The translations under genes were made by a program, and so were the position numbers. Positions 1 through 6,627 of a stretch of DNA of 26,994 nucleotides are shown piece after piece. Positions within the stretch are counted from its first letter, which is position 1. Every line of letters starts with the position of its first letter. This DNA comes from an uncultured Burkholderiales bacterium (GTDB lineage Bacteria; Pseudomonadota; Gammaproteobacteria; Burkholderiales; Thiobacillaceae): positions 1 to 26,994 of the forward strand of contig CALAMX010000121.1 in the NCBI GenBank assembly GCA_937925755.1. The letters run 5' to 3'. The notes under the pieces are model-generated. The model was not told the origin of the DNA and did no database searches. It saw only the letters and a program-made list of their open reading frames with translations.

Positions 1-198
1 AACATCCTCACCAACCCGCTCAAGGCCCTGGCCCCCCTGTTTGCCCGCTCGGTCCGGCCGGCTGGCCGCATCGCCCTCTCGGGCATCCTCAGCGACCAGG
101 CCCAGGCAGTGATCGACACGTATGCCCCCTGGTTCGACCTCGCGATCAGTGCCACCGAGGAAGGGTGGTGCCTGCTCACCGGATGTCGGACCTCATAG
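1..198 (+). CDS. prmA: Ribosomal protein L11 methyltransferase, C-terminal fragment
   Basis: The first reading frame is open from base 1 to a TAG stop and encodes the last 65 residues of a PrmA-type methyltransferase; the 5' part lies outside the window. The fragment starts with NILTNPLKALAP, which matches the NPPY-like motif of PrmA (usually NILANPL), and contains ALSGILSDQ and a WFDL segment before EGWCLLTG, in the order expected for the PrmA C-terminus. PrmA trimethylates ribosomal protein L11 in the cytoplasm using S-adenosylmethionine. It is a housekeeping gene, so it marks the left edge of the accessory region. No recognisable gene follows directly downstream. Confidence 0.9.
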   Translation, partial: NILTNPLKALAPLFARSVRPAGRIALSGILSDQAQAVIDTYAPWFDLAISATEEGWCLLTGCRTS

Positions 199-359
199 GC
201 GCAGATGATGCCGAGCTTGCTTCGGGCGCTGATCCCTTCGCCGCCACGCCGATCGACCGGGGTGCTGGGGACCCTGTTCGATCTGGCCCATGACCGGCAA
301 TTCCCGGTTCAGCCCGAACGCGGTCTGTAAAATTTTCCGACACCCGTCCTCCCGAGTCG
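199..359. other. Intergenic region between prmA and the PilZ gene
   Basis: This 161-bp gap separates two convergent genes. I see no convincing coding sequence: a 36-codon frame from ATG 183 and a 41-codon frame from ATG 205 are both short and match nothing I recognise. The zinc-ribbon gene that often follows prmA in betaproteobacteria is not visible. The only notable content is a 17-bp box at 326-342, annotated separately. Confidence 0.5.
326..342 (-). promoter_or_regulatory. Third copy of the 17-bp PEP-CTERM-type box (orphan)
   Basis: On the minus strand this reads TGTCGGAAAATTTTACA. It matches the two boxes upstream of the PEP-CTERM gene (TGTCGG, an 8-bp A/T core, then ACA), with A4T4 in place of T8. 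It lies between two convergent gene ends and no sigma-54 promoter is evident near it. It may be a remnant of a lost target gene or a chance match. That it binds PrsR is inference. Confidence 0.4.
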
Positions 360-1088
360 TCAGACATAACGCCGCCGCATATCCCGCTCCATGCGTGTGA
401 GCGTGCGCTGCAGCTCGACCTCCACGCCCGGCGGCAGGGCGATGAACTGGCAGCCGGCGCGGTGCGAGCGGCGCCCGTTGCGCAGGGTGATCTCGAACAG
501 GCAGCGCACCGCCAGGCTCAACTCGAACGCCTCCAACCCCGGCAGGCTCAGACGGGTGTGCGGATAGACCCGCCCCACCTCGAGGGGGGCCATCGGCGGA
601 TAGGCGAGGATGCCCACCCCGCCCACGCTCAGGTCCACCACGGTCGCATCGACCACCCCCTGCCCGGTGTCGATGCGACATTTGATCGGATTGGCCAGCG
701 ATGTCGCGAGACGGTAGTAAGCACGGCGCTGCAGGCGCAGCAGCTCGCGCGGCAGCGGCGCACACAGCACACACTGCCCCGCCTGCCAGACCTGGTGCAT
801 GGCCGGCAGGCTGAACTGCACCCGTACCCCATCATGGGTGGTGTCCAGGTTCACCGGCCGACCACTCGTCAGGCGCGCGTTCATCTCGGCATCCGGGCCG
901 CATTCCAGGCAGAGGGCCTGGGCGTCGACCGCCACCACGGTGGTGAGCAGACGGCCGCGCCCATCCGTCGGGTAGGCCGAGACGAGGGCGCGCGCCGTCA
1001 TCACTTCGCGCAGGATGCGCTCGACCTCGGCGCGGTGGTGGACGTAGAAGCGGGCATGTGTGTCCTCGGGCTCTACCATCGGGGTCAT
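360..1088 (-). CDS. YcgR-like PilZ domain protein (c-di-GMP receptor)
   Basis: The 242-residue protein has a YcgR-like N-terminal domain (about 15-110) followed by a PilZ domain (about 115-235). The c-di-GMP-binding signature is intact: the arginine motif RRAYYR at 121-126 and the DLSVGGVG motif at 152-159. Proteins with this layout bind cyclic di-GMP in the cytoplasm and usually act on flagellar motors, pili or exopolysaccharide machinery. It is transcribed away from the FeeM cassette and shares a 103-bp divergent promoter region with it. Its target cannot be read from sequence; a role in switching between motility and surface polymer would fit the exopolysaccharide-type genes nearby but is inference. 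The ATG at 1088 was chosen; a second ATG lies three codons later. Confidence 0.85.
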   Translation of the reverse strand: MTPMVEPEDTHARFYVHHRAEVERILREVMTARALVSAYPTDGRGRLLTTVVAVDAQALCLECGPDAEMNARLTSGRPVNLDTTHDGVRVQFSLPAMHQVWQAGQCVLCAPLPRELLRLQRRAYYRLATSLANPIKCRIDTGQGVVDATVVDLSVGGVGILAYPPMAPLEVGRVYPHTRLSLPGLEAFELSLAVRCLFEITLRNGRRSHRAGCQFIALPPGVEVELQRTLTRMERDMRRRYV

Positions 1089-1110
1089 GGTTTTTGATCA
1101 GACTCGTAAA

Positions 1111-1140
1111 TTGTAGGGTGCTGTCACAAAACCTTATACT
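1111..1140 (+). promoter_or_regulatory. Candidate sigma-70 promoter for the FeeM cassette
   Basis: TTGTAG at 1111-1116 and TATACT at 1135-1140 are separated by 18 bp, a plausible -35/-10 pair. They lie in an AT-richer patch about 50 bp before the FeeM start. A further -10-like TACTAT is at 1144-1149. No -24/-12 sigma-54 motif is visible in this gap, so the cassette does not appear to share the PEP-CTERM gene's promoter type. Confidence 0.35.
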
Positions 1141-1191
1141 CTCTACTATTAAATCACCAGCGCAATCCATAAGAGGTTCTAATCCAATCCC

Positions 1192-1980
1192 ATGGGCCTG
1201 ATGGAGCGCATCCGGCGCTCTAGCGCCAGTTGGAGCCGTACCATCGTTGCCTTTCGCTCGCCCTACCCCTTACGCAAGGGCAGTGGGTGCGACAGCAACC
1301 GACTCATCACGCGCATCGAGCGCACGCCCGAGGACGAGTTCAAGATCCGCTTCGCCTACAGTGACGAGCGGCGGCAGCAGGCCAGTTTCCTGGTCAAGAA
1401 GCGCTACACCGAGGCCGGTTATGTCGCGACTACTGGTACCATCCACAAGGGCTGTCCGGCCGAGATCACCCTGCTGTCCTACCTCAACGAGCAGGTCGTG
1501 GGCACGCTGACCGTCGGCCTGGACGTCGGCCAAGGCCTCTACGCCGATGAGTTGTACCGCGCCGAGATCGACCGGCTGCGCGCCGAGGGACGCAAGGTGG
1601 CGGAATTCACCAAGCTGGCGGTGGACACCAAACGCGCCTCCAAACAGGTACTCGCCTCGCTCTTCCACATCGCCTACATCCACCTGCGCCGGCTGTGGCG
1701 CTACACGGACATGGTGATCGAGGTCAACCCGGACCACGTCGACTTCTACAAGCGCATGCTCGGCTTCGTTGAATACGGCCCGCAGCGCCATTGCGCCCGC
1801 GTCAACGCCCCGGCCATGCTGCTCTGGCTGGAGGCGGAGCGCGTCGACGGCTGGATCGAGGCTTACGGCGGCCGACCCGAGCTCGCCAAGCAGGTCAAGA
1901 TGCTCTACCCCTATTTCTTCTCGCCCAACAAGGACCGTGAAATCGCGCGCGGCTTGCTTGACGGCGAGCGGACCGGCTAG
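1192..1980 (+). CDS. FeeM-type N-acyl amino acid synthase (LuxI/GNAT-like fold)
   Basis: The 262-residue protein resembles the FeeM family, which transfers a fatty acyl chain from acyl carrier protein to the amino group of an amino acid. Visible family features are the conserved VAEFTKLAVD strand at 136-145, a helix rich in Arg and aromatic residues, and the VNPDHVDFYKRMLGF block starting at 178, typical of the acetyltransferase-fold C-terminal half. FeeM-like proteins and the related exosortase-associated acyltransferases recur in bacteria with PEP-CTERM systems, which fits this locus. It is the first gene of a four-gene plus-strand cassette, and the next start is only two bases after its stop. 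The start is uncertain: AAGAGG lies 15 bases before ATG 1192, and an in-frame ATG at 1201 is possible. Acyl donor and amino acid substrate are unknown. Confidence 0.8.
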   Translation: MGLMERIRRSSASWSRTIVAFRSPYPLRKGSGCDSNRLITRIERTPEDEFKIRFAYSDERRQQASFLVKKRYTEAGYVATTGTIHKGCPAEITLLSYLNEQVVGTLTVGLDVGQGLYADELYRAEIDRLRAEGRKVAEFTKLAVDTKRASKQVLASLFHIAYIHLRRLWRYTDMVIEVNPDHVDFYKRMLGFVEYGPQRHCARVNAPAMLLWLEAERVDGWIEAYGGRPELAKQVKMLYPYFFSPNKDREIARGLLDGERTG

Positions 1981-1982
1981 AC

Positions 1983-3071
1983 ATGGCCGAGGGCGATCTC
2001 GAGACCACCTGCACAGCCGCGGCACCGCTTGCCGAATGGCTCCGGGGCGTGCTCCAGGCCGGCGTCCTCGCCCCCTCGGCGGACAATCACGCGCGCTTCT
2101 GTTTCGAGCCCGTTGCGGAAGCGGTCCTCGTTTGGTACCGCGAGGGGTCCCTGCCCCCTGCCGGCGGTTACCGTCGCGTGCTGGACCTGCTCTCGCTCGG
2201 GGCCATCGTGGAAAACATGCACCTGGCGGCCGCCCCGCATGGTAGGGCGGCCGTAATCCACTCGTTTCCCGAGCCCGCACCGCCCGAGCTCGTCTGCCGG
2301 ATCACGTGGCAAACGGCGGCGACTCGGGCGGAAGCGCTTTGGCAGCAGATCCCGCGGCGCACCACCAACCGCCGGCTCGTCTTTCGCGGCCCGCCGCTGA
2401 CCCCGACGGAGATGTCAGACCTGCAGGCGGCCCTACAGCCGCGCTGCCATCTGCATTGGTTCAACGCCGGTCGGGCGCGGGCAACGGCACTTCGGCTCAT
2501 CCGCCGGGCGGAGACCGAGCGCTTCCGCAATCGTGCCCTGCACGCCGACCTGTTCTCCGGCATCCGTTTCGATGTCGGCTGGGAGGCCGCCAGCGACGAG
2601 GGGCTGCCGCCCGGCGCCCTTGGGGTGGAAAGACCGTTCAGACCCGCTTTCAAGCAGATGCGTCACTGGCCGCTGATGCGGCTGGCCAACCTGTTCGGCA
2701 TGCACTGGCTGCTCGGCTTGCGCGCCGCCTGGCTACCCTGCTGGCTGGCGCCCCATCTGGGCGTCATCGCCGTCGACAGGCTCGACGACGCGGCCGTCAT
2801 CGCCGCCGGTCGCAGCTTCCAGAACCTCTGGCTGCGCGTCACGGCGCTCGGTCTGGCGCTGCAGCCCATGCCCGCCTCGGCCCTCTATGCGCTGGAGGGG
2901 GCCGTGGCCGAATCCGTGCCCCAGGCGTTGTGCCGGCGACTGCGCCAGGGCTGGCAGGACCTCTTGCCCGGTGTGCTTCCGGTCATGCTCTTCAGGCTGG
3001 GACACGCCCCCCCCATGCCGGTGCGCACGGGCCGCAAGCCACTCGCTGCCCATCTTTGCCCACGCACATGA
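1983..3071 (+). CDS. Acg-like nitroreductase-fold flavoprotein
   Basis: The 362-residue protein has the layout of the double-domain Acg-like branch of the nitroreductase superfamily, which binds FMN. The N-terminal part shows APSADNHARF at 30-39, the usual FMN-phosphate/ring-binding start of nitroreductases (APSxxNxQPW-like), then SLGAIVENMHLAA at 71-83 and IPRRTTNRR at 123-131. A C-terminal segment at about 253-291 carries the VIAAGRSFQNLWLRVTALGL block typical of the second half. Known superfamily members reduce nitro compounds and quinones, or oxidise azolines in peptide natural products. Some Acg proteins bind FMN without known activity. It starts two bases after the FeeM gene, so the two are almost certainly cotranscribed. 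A dehydrogenase role in tailoring the FeeM product is inference. Confidence 0.7.
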   Translation: MAEGDLETTCTAAAPLAEWLRGVLQAGVLAPSADNHARFCFEPVAEAVLVWYREGSLPPAGGYRRVLDLLSLGAIVENMHLAAAPHGRAAVIHSFPEPAPPELVCRITWQTAATRAEALWQQIPRRTTNRRLVFRGPPLTPTEMSDLQAALQPRCHLHWFNAGRARATALRLIRRAETERFRNRALHADLFSGIRFDVGWEAASDEGLPPGALGVERPFRPAFKQMRHWPLMRLANLFGMHWLLGLRAAWLPCWLAPHLGVIAVDRLDDAAVIAAGRSFQNLWLRVTALGLALQPMPASALYALEGAVAESVPQALCRRLRQGWQDLLPGVLPVMLFRLGHAPPMPVRTGRKPLAAHLCPRT

Positions 3072-3183
3072 CCGGCAGATTCAAGTCGAGGGCGGGCGCT
3101 GCCGTTAAACGGCTACAGAAGGCTGGCGGCGAGACTCGACCCGAGCCCGACCGCGCCACCGCGTCATCAACCTGGAGATGAAC

Positions 3184-4212
3184 ATGCAAGACGAACTCGA
3201 TTTCGACCAATTGGTCCTGCTCGCCTGCGGACACACCGCTTTCCATCTGCTCTGGGCCGGTGTGCAGCTCGGGGTGTTCGATGTCCTGTCCAAGGCGCCG
3301 AACCTGACGCGCGACGAGATCGCACAGCGCATCGGTCTCGAGGCGCAGCCGGCGCGCATCCTGATGACCGGCCTGGCTGCCCTGCGCCTGGTGCAAAAGG
3401 AGGGCGAGCGCTTCCGCAACGCCCCCCTCGTCGAGCGCCTGCTCACGCGCTCGAGCCCCGAGAACATGATCGACGTGCTCGGCTGGCAGCGCTACATCGT
3501 CTATCCCGCCCTGGTCGATTTCGTCGACTCCCTGAAACAAAACAAGAACGTGGGGCTTCGTCACTTCAAAGGCGACGCCGACAACATCTACCACCGCCTG
3601 CCGCATGACCCTTTCATCGCCAAGGTCTTTCACGACGCCATGAGCAGCCTGTCGAGCGCCGCCAACCGCGCCCTGGCCGAGCTGAAGGTGTTCGACCAGA
3701 TCGAGCACATGGTCGATGCCGGCGGCGGCGACGGCACCAACGCCATCGCCTTGGTGCGGGCCCATCCCCGGCTCAAGGTCACCATCTTCGACGGGCCGGT
3801 GGCCTGCGACAAGGCCAGGGAAAAGGTCGCCCAGGCGGGCCTCGCGGCCAACATCTTCACCCACCCCGGCGACTTCTTCGTCGATCCTTTCCCCGGCGGC
3901 ATCGACGCCGTCTTCTTCGGCCACATGATGCCGATCTGGTCGCACGCGCGCGACACCGCGCTGCTCAGAAAGGCCTATGAAGCCCTGCCGCCGGGCGGCA
4001 AGGTGATCATCTTCAACATGATGGGCGACGACGACGAGGTCGGCCCCATGAGCGCAGCCCTTGGTTCGCCCTATTTCCTCACCGTCGCCACCGGCGAGGG
4101 CATGATGTACTCCTGGGGCGAGCACGAGCAGCACCTGATCGACGCCGGTTTCACCCCCACCGAGCGGCACGTCCTGCCCAAGGACCACGGCGTGCTGATC
4201 GGCGTGAAATGA
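3184..4212 (+). CDS. SAM-dependent methyltransferase, O-methyltransferase (Methyltransf_2) family
   Basis: The 342-residue protein has the two-part layout of small-molecule O-methyltransferases: an N-terminal winged-helix/dimerisation domain (about 15-95) and a Rossmann SAM-binding domain. Motif I, VDAGGGDGTNA, is at 177-187, and an EALPPGGKVIIFN segment marks the C-terminal core. The usual catalytic HDW triad before this segment reads PIWS here, so the general-base histidine is not at its normal place. The enzyme may therefore methylate a substrate that needs no base there, or use another residue. ATG 3184 was preferred to ATG 3178 because GGAG at 3174-3177 is six bases before 3184 but touches 3178. 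It lies 112 bp after the nitroreductase gene and 24 bp before the ThiF gene. Substrate unknown. Confidence 0.8.
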   Translation: MQDELDFDQLVLLACGHTAFHLLWAGVQLGVFDVLSKAPNLTRDEIAQRIGLEAQPARILMTGLAALRLVQKEGERFRNAPLVERLLTRSSPENMIDVLGWQRYIVYPALVDFVDSLKQNKNVGLRHFKGDADNIYHRLPHDPFIAKVFHDAMSSLSSAANRALAELKVFDQIEHMVDAGGGDGTNAIALVRAHPRLKVTIFDGPVACDKAREKVAQAGLAANIFTHPGDFFVDPFPGGIDAVFFGHMMPIWSHARDTALLRKAYEALPPGGKVIIFNMMGDDDEVGPMSAALGSPYFLTVATGEGMMYSWGEHEQHLIDAGFTPTERHVLPKDHGVLIGVK

Positions 4213-4236
4213 GGTGGCGGCCAGGGCGCTGAACGC

Positions 4237-5112
4237 ATGAATCCTGCCTTCGACTACGCCACCGCCTTCTGCCGCAACCTAGGCCTCGTCAACCCTGAGG
4301 AGCAGGAGCGGCTGCGCCGCAGCCGCGTGGCCATCGCCGGCCTGGGCGGGGTGGGCGGCATCCACCTCCTCACCCTGGCGCGCATGGGCGTGGGCCGCTT
4401 CCGCCTGGCCGACCCCGACCACTTCGAACTGGCCAATTTCAACCGCCAGGCCGGTGCCTTCATGTCCACCCTGGACCGACCCAAGGTCGAGGTGATGCGT
4501 GCGATGGCGCTGGACATCAACCCGGAGGCGGAGGTGGAGGTCTATCCCCAAGGGCTTGCGCCAGACAACCTCGCCGCCTTCCTCGACGGGGTGGACGTGG
4601 CCCTGGACGGGCTCGACTTCACCGCCGTGGACGTGCGCGCCCTGTTCTATGCCGAGGCCCGGCGGCGCGGCGTGCCGGTGGTGGCGGTGGGTCCGGTCGG
4701 GGCGAGCGCGGCGAGTCTGGTCTTCATGCCCGGCGGCATGTCCTGGCACGACTACTTCGCCATGGACCTGGCGCGCAACGACTTCGAGCGCTACGTCCTG
4801 TTCATCGTCGGCACCGCCCCGGCGGCGCTACACATGCCCTACATCGACCGCCGCTACGTCGACCTGGCCAACCGGCGCGGCCCTTCGTTGGCCCTGGCGG
4901 TGCAGTTGTGCGCCGGTATCGCCGCCGCCGAGGTGCTGAAACTCCTGCTCGGTCGCGGGCGCGTGCGTCCCGCCCCCTGGTATCAGCAATACGACGCCTA
5001 CCGCGGCCGCCTGGCCGTGGGGCGCCTGCCCTGGGGCAACCGCGGGCCACTGCAGCGACTCAAGTTCCACTTCGCCAAACGCCTGCTGGCCCGACGCGCG
5101 ACAGCGGCCTGA
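4237..5112 (+). CDS. ThiF/MoeB/E1-like adenylyltransferase
   Basis: The 291-residue protein carries the E1 superfamily nucleotide-binding motif GLGGVGG at 35-41, the DPDHFELANFNRQ block at 59-71 with the Arg-Gln pair that contacts ATP, and RPKVEVM at 81-87. Family members adenylate a carboxylate, usually the C-terminus of a ubiquitin-like protein or a peptide, to prepare it for sulfur transfer, amidation or cyclisation. I see no CxxC zinc pairs of the ThiF/MoeB type and no obvious catalytic thioester cysteine. This suggests a shortened version that stops at the acyl-adenylate or acts on a small molecule. No ubiquitin-like carrier gene is adjacent. As the last gene of the FeeM cassette, it could activate the carboxylate of the N-acyl amino acid; that is inference. 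Confidence 0.8.
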   Translation: MNPAFDYATAFCRNLGLVNPEEQERLRRSRVAIAGLGGVGGIHLLTLARMGVGRFRLADPDHFELANFNRQAGAFMSTLDRPKVEVMRAMALDINPEAEVEVYPQGLAPDNLAAFLDGVDVALDGLDFTAVDVRALFYAEARRRGVPVVAVGPVGASAASLVFMPGGMSWHDYFAMDLARNDFERYVLFIVGTAPAALHMPYIDRRYVDLANRRGPSLALAVQLCAGIAAAEVLKLLLGRGRVRPAPWYQQYDAYRGRLAVGRLPWGNRGPLQRLKFHFAKRLLARRATAA

Positions 5113-5113
5113 G

Positions 5114-5130
5114 TGTCGGTTTTTTTTACA
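5114..5130 (+). promoter_or_regulatory. 17-bp box A, candidate PrsR upstream activating site
   Basis: TGTCGGTTTTTTTTACA; 16 of 17 bases match box B. Its centre is about 250 bp upstream of the -24 element. It lies two bases after the thiF-like stop. Part of it also forms a short hairpin (CGACA at 5099-5103 with TGTCG at 5114-5118) followed by T8, so it may double as a weak terminator. Binding by PrsR is inference. Confidence 0.55.
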
Positions 5131-5257
5131 CCCGGCGCACTGCGACGGCCTTGCCGAAAGCCCTTGCCTATCAAGGCATTGTGCTCTGACAAGCCTGCTC
5201 ATGGCGACGCAGGGGGTGGATCCCGGCAGGGACGGGGGGCCAGGCGCCGGGAAATGG

Positions 5258-5274
5258 CGTCGGTTTTTTTTACA
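5258..5274 (+). promoter_or_regulatory. 17-bp box B, candidate PrsR upstream activating site
   Basis: CGTCGGTTTTTTTTACA, differing from box A only at the first base. It lies about 98 bp upstream of the -24 element of the sigma-54 promoter, the distance typical of enhancer sites for NtrC-type activators. No strong hairpin precedes the T-run, so a terminator is a poor explanation for this copy. Confidence 0.6.
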
Positions 5275-5340
5275 CTCCGCCCGCAGCTTGGCCTGCCCTG
5301 TCCGCCCCTATGCCCCCGCATCCACAAAAAAATGCTTATA

Positions 5341-5353
5341 TATCATATCTTTA
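5341..5353 (+). promoter_or_regulatory. Possible IHF site between box B and the sigma-54 promoter
   Basis: TATCATATCTTTA fits the IHF consensus WATCAANNNNTTR with one mismatch and sits in an AT-rich patch of otherwise GC-rich DNA. It lies between the putative enhancer and the promoter, where IHF commonly bends DNA at sigma-54 promoters. A one-mismatch match in AT-rich DNA is weak evidence. Confidence 0.3.
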
Positions 5354-5371
5354 TGGTTTTGTGACCAGACC

Positions 5372-5386
5372 TGGCATGCTACCTGC
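5372..5386 (+). promoter_or_regulatory. Sigma-54 (-24/-12) promoter of the PEP-CTERM gene
   Basis: TGGCATGCTACCTGC fits TGGCACNNNNNTTGC with two mismatches. The GG and GC doublets are 12 bp apart, as required for RpoN. Transcription would start near 5398, leaving about 49 bases of leader before ATG 5447. This matches the presence of the sigma-54 activator PrsR in the same region. Confidence 0.75.
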
Positions 5387-5446
5387 TTAGGTCAGACTGC
5401 GGCGGATTACAACGCCCATATCCTCATAGACCACAGGAGCAAAACC

Positions 5447-6442
5447 ATGAAACTGAAACAACTCGTGGCCATCATCGGCCTGGGGCTCATGGGCGCCACC
5501 GCCCAGGCAGGCGCTATCCAGAAGTGGAGATTCCAGGACGACTCCATCGACTTCATCCTGCGTGAGAAGGCTGGTGGCGGTTATGATCTCGTGAGCACAG
5601 GCCCTGCGCAGATAGGCGACATCTTCGTCAGCGTCTTCGAGATGCCGACCGCCTCCGCCCTGCCCCTTAGCGGCGGCCCCGGCAAGAGCCTCATCCCGCC
5701 CGGAATGGAACTCACCGGCGTCTCGGTGATCCAGCTCGTCACTGATAATCCCGGTTCGAACCCGTTATGGAGTTTCGCCCCTTACACCGGCGGCATGAAC
5801 AGCATCCTGGCCCTTGCCGGTCACCCGGGCGTGGTCGGCGGCTATGCCGGTGGTGGCGCCATGGCCGCCATGTGGCTGAACAGCACGACGAACGGCACAG
5901 ATCCATCGATCACCGATCGGAACCTGATACTTGATGCCGCCGACCCCATCTATGGCACGACCACCAACTGCACGAGCCTGGCGGACTGCCTGAAGGAGGC
6001 CAGCCTGGGCACCTTGTTCCAGGTGGATGGCATGTGGGGTGTGGACCCGACTGACCGCGCCGATCCAGACAATTCGTGGATCGCTTTCATCGCCAATCCA
6101 TTGGATCCTATCCCCACCTATGGAGACGTCGCTGGCGGTGACGCCGACACCAAGTTCGCTTCATTCACGGCCCGTTTGAGCAACCTGTACAACATCGTCG
6201 AACCGGTTCTTTTCAAACACAAAATAACGGGTAATCATTGCGTAGGCGCCGGCTACGGCATGGCAGACGGCTGTGTTCAGGTAACCGTATCTGGGTCGAT
6301 CCTTGGTGGGACGGGCCTTGAGAATGGCGCCATCGCCCGCGACGACATCGACGCCAGCAAGCTGGTGCCAGAGCCAGCCACCCTTGCCCTGCTCGGCATG
6401 GGCCTCATGGGCCTGGGCCTGCTGCGCCGCCGCCAGGGCTGA
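5447..6442 (+). CDS. PEP-CTERM sorting domain protein, secreted
   Basis: The 331-residue protein begins with a Sec signal peptide (Lys residues, a hydrophobic core and a likely AQA cleavage at about 21). It ends with a full PEP-CTERM sorting signal: VPEP at 307-310, a hydrophobic helix at about 311-326, and an Arg cluster RRR at 327-329. This signal targets proteins to exosortase for cleavage and surface display or release, often linked to exopolysaccharide. The body has no domain I recognise. It contains two Cys pairs (NCTSLADC and HCVGAGYGMADGC) that could form disulfides, and Gly/Asp-rich segments. ATG 5447 was chosen over upstream in-frame codons because AGGAG at 5435-5439 is seven bases before it and the signal peptide starts there. 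The sigma-54 promoter indicates PrsK/PrsR control. Confidence 0.9.
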   Translation: MKLKQLVAIIGLGLMGATAQAGAIQKWRFQDDSIDFILREKAGGGYDLVSTGPAQIGDIFVSVFEMPTASALPLSGGPGKSLIPPGMELTGVSVIQLVTDNPGSNPLWSFAPYTGGMNSILALAGHPGVVGGYAGGGAMAAMWLNSTTNGTDPSITDRNLILDAADPIYGTTTNCTSLADCLKEASLGTLFQVDGMWGVDPTDRADPDNSWIAFIANPLDPIPTYGDVAGGDADTKFASFTARLSNLYNIVEPVLFKHKITGNHCVGAGYGMADGCVQVTVSGSILGGTGLENGAIARDDIDASKLVPEPATLALLGMGLMGLGLLRRRQG

Positions 6443-6470
6443 GTCGCACGCCGGCTTCAGCCGGAAGACC

Positions 6471-6500
6471 AACCCCCTCCCCGGAGGGGGTTTTCTCTTT
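6471..6500 (+). terminator. Rho-independent terminator of the PEP-CTERM gene
   Basis: A perfect 10-bp stem pairs AACCCCCTCC (6471-6480) with GGAGGGGGTT (6483-6492) and is followed by a T-rich TTCTCTTT. It lies 28 bp after the stop codon and points in the plus direction. A smaller 6-bp hairpin (CCGGCT/AGCCGG) sits just before it at 6451-6464. Confidence 0.85.
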
Positions 6501-6627
6501 CTGACGGCGACCGCAATAGGATGCCTGCAAGTCAGGGTGGGCGCCTCCTCCAGGGCAACGCACGCCCCCACGCCCGCACACGACGGGGGAGACGTCGCCA
6601 GATGCCTCCCTGGAGGACGGGTCTTCG

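Larger units (their letters stand above)
5113..5446. other. Regulatory intergenic region upstream of the PEP-CTERM gene
   Basis: This 334-bp stretch has no gene I can support. It contains two 17-bp boxes 144 bp apart, an IHF-like site, a -24/-12 promoter and a Shine-Dalgarno sequence, in that order. Such a layout fits a sigma-54 promoter driven by an upstream-bound activator. An apparent frame running from 5201 into the PEP-CTERM gene is read-through of noncoding DNA. Confidence 0.7.

Noticed and set aside
200..214. Weak -24/-12-like pattern on the minus strand near the orphan box
   Set aside because: Correct doublet spacing but several mismatches, and it would only transcribe antisense to prmA.
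176..367. 63-residue minus-strand frame after prmA
   Set aside because: Overlaps the prmA end, has Gly/Ser/Ala-rich shadow composition, no ribosome site evident.
1270..2280. 336-residue minus-strand frame across the FeeM and nitroreductase genes
   Set aside because: Antisense to two genes with clear family motifs; its composition is that of a GC-rich shadow frame with no domain.
2992..4188. 398-residue minus-strand frame opposite the methyltransferase
   Set aside because: Antisense to a gene with intact SAM-binding motifs; His/Gly/Val-rich shadow composition.
5201..5446. N-terminal extension of the PEP-CTERM protein by 82 residues
   Set aside because: A signal peptide and AGGAG site mark ATG 5447, and the extension would cover the sigma-54 promoter.
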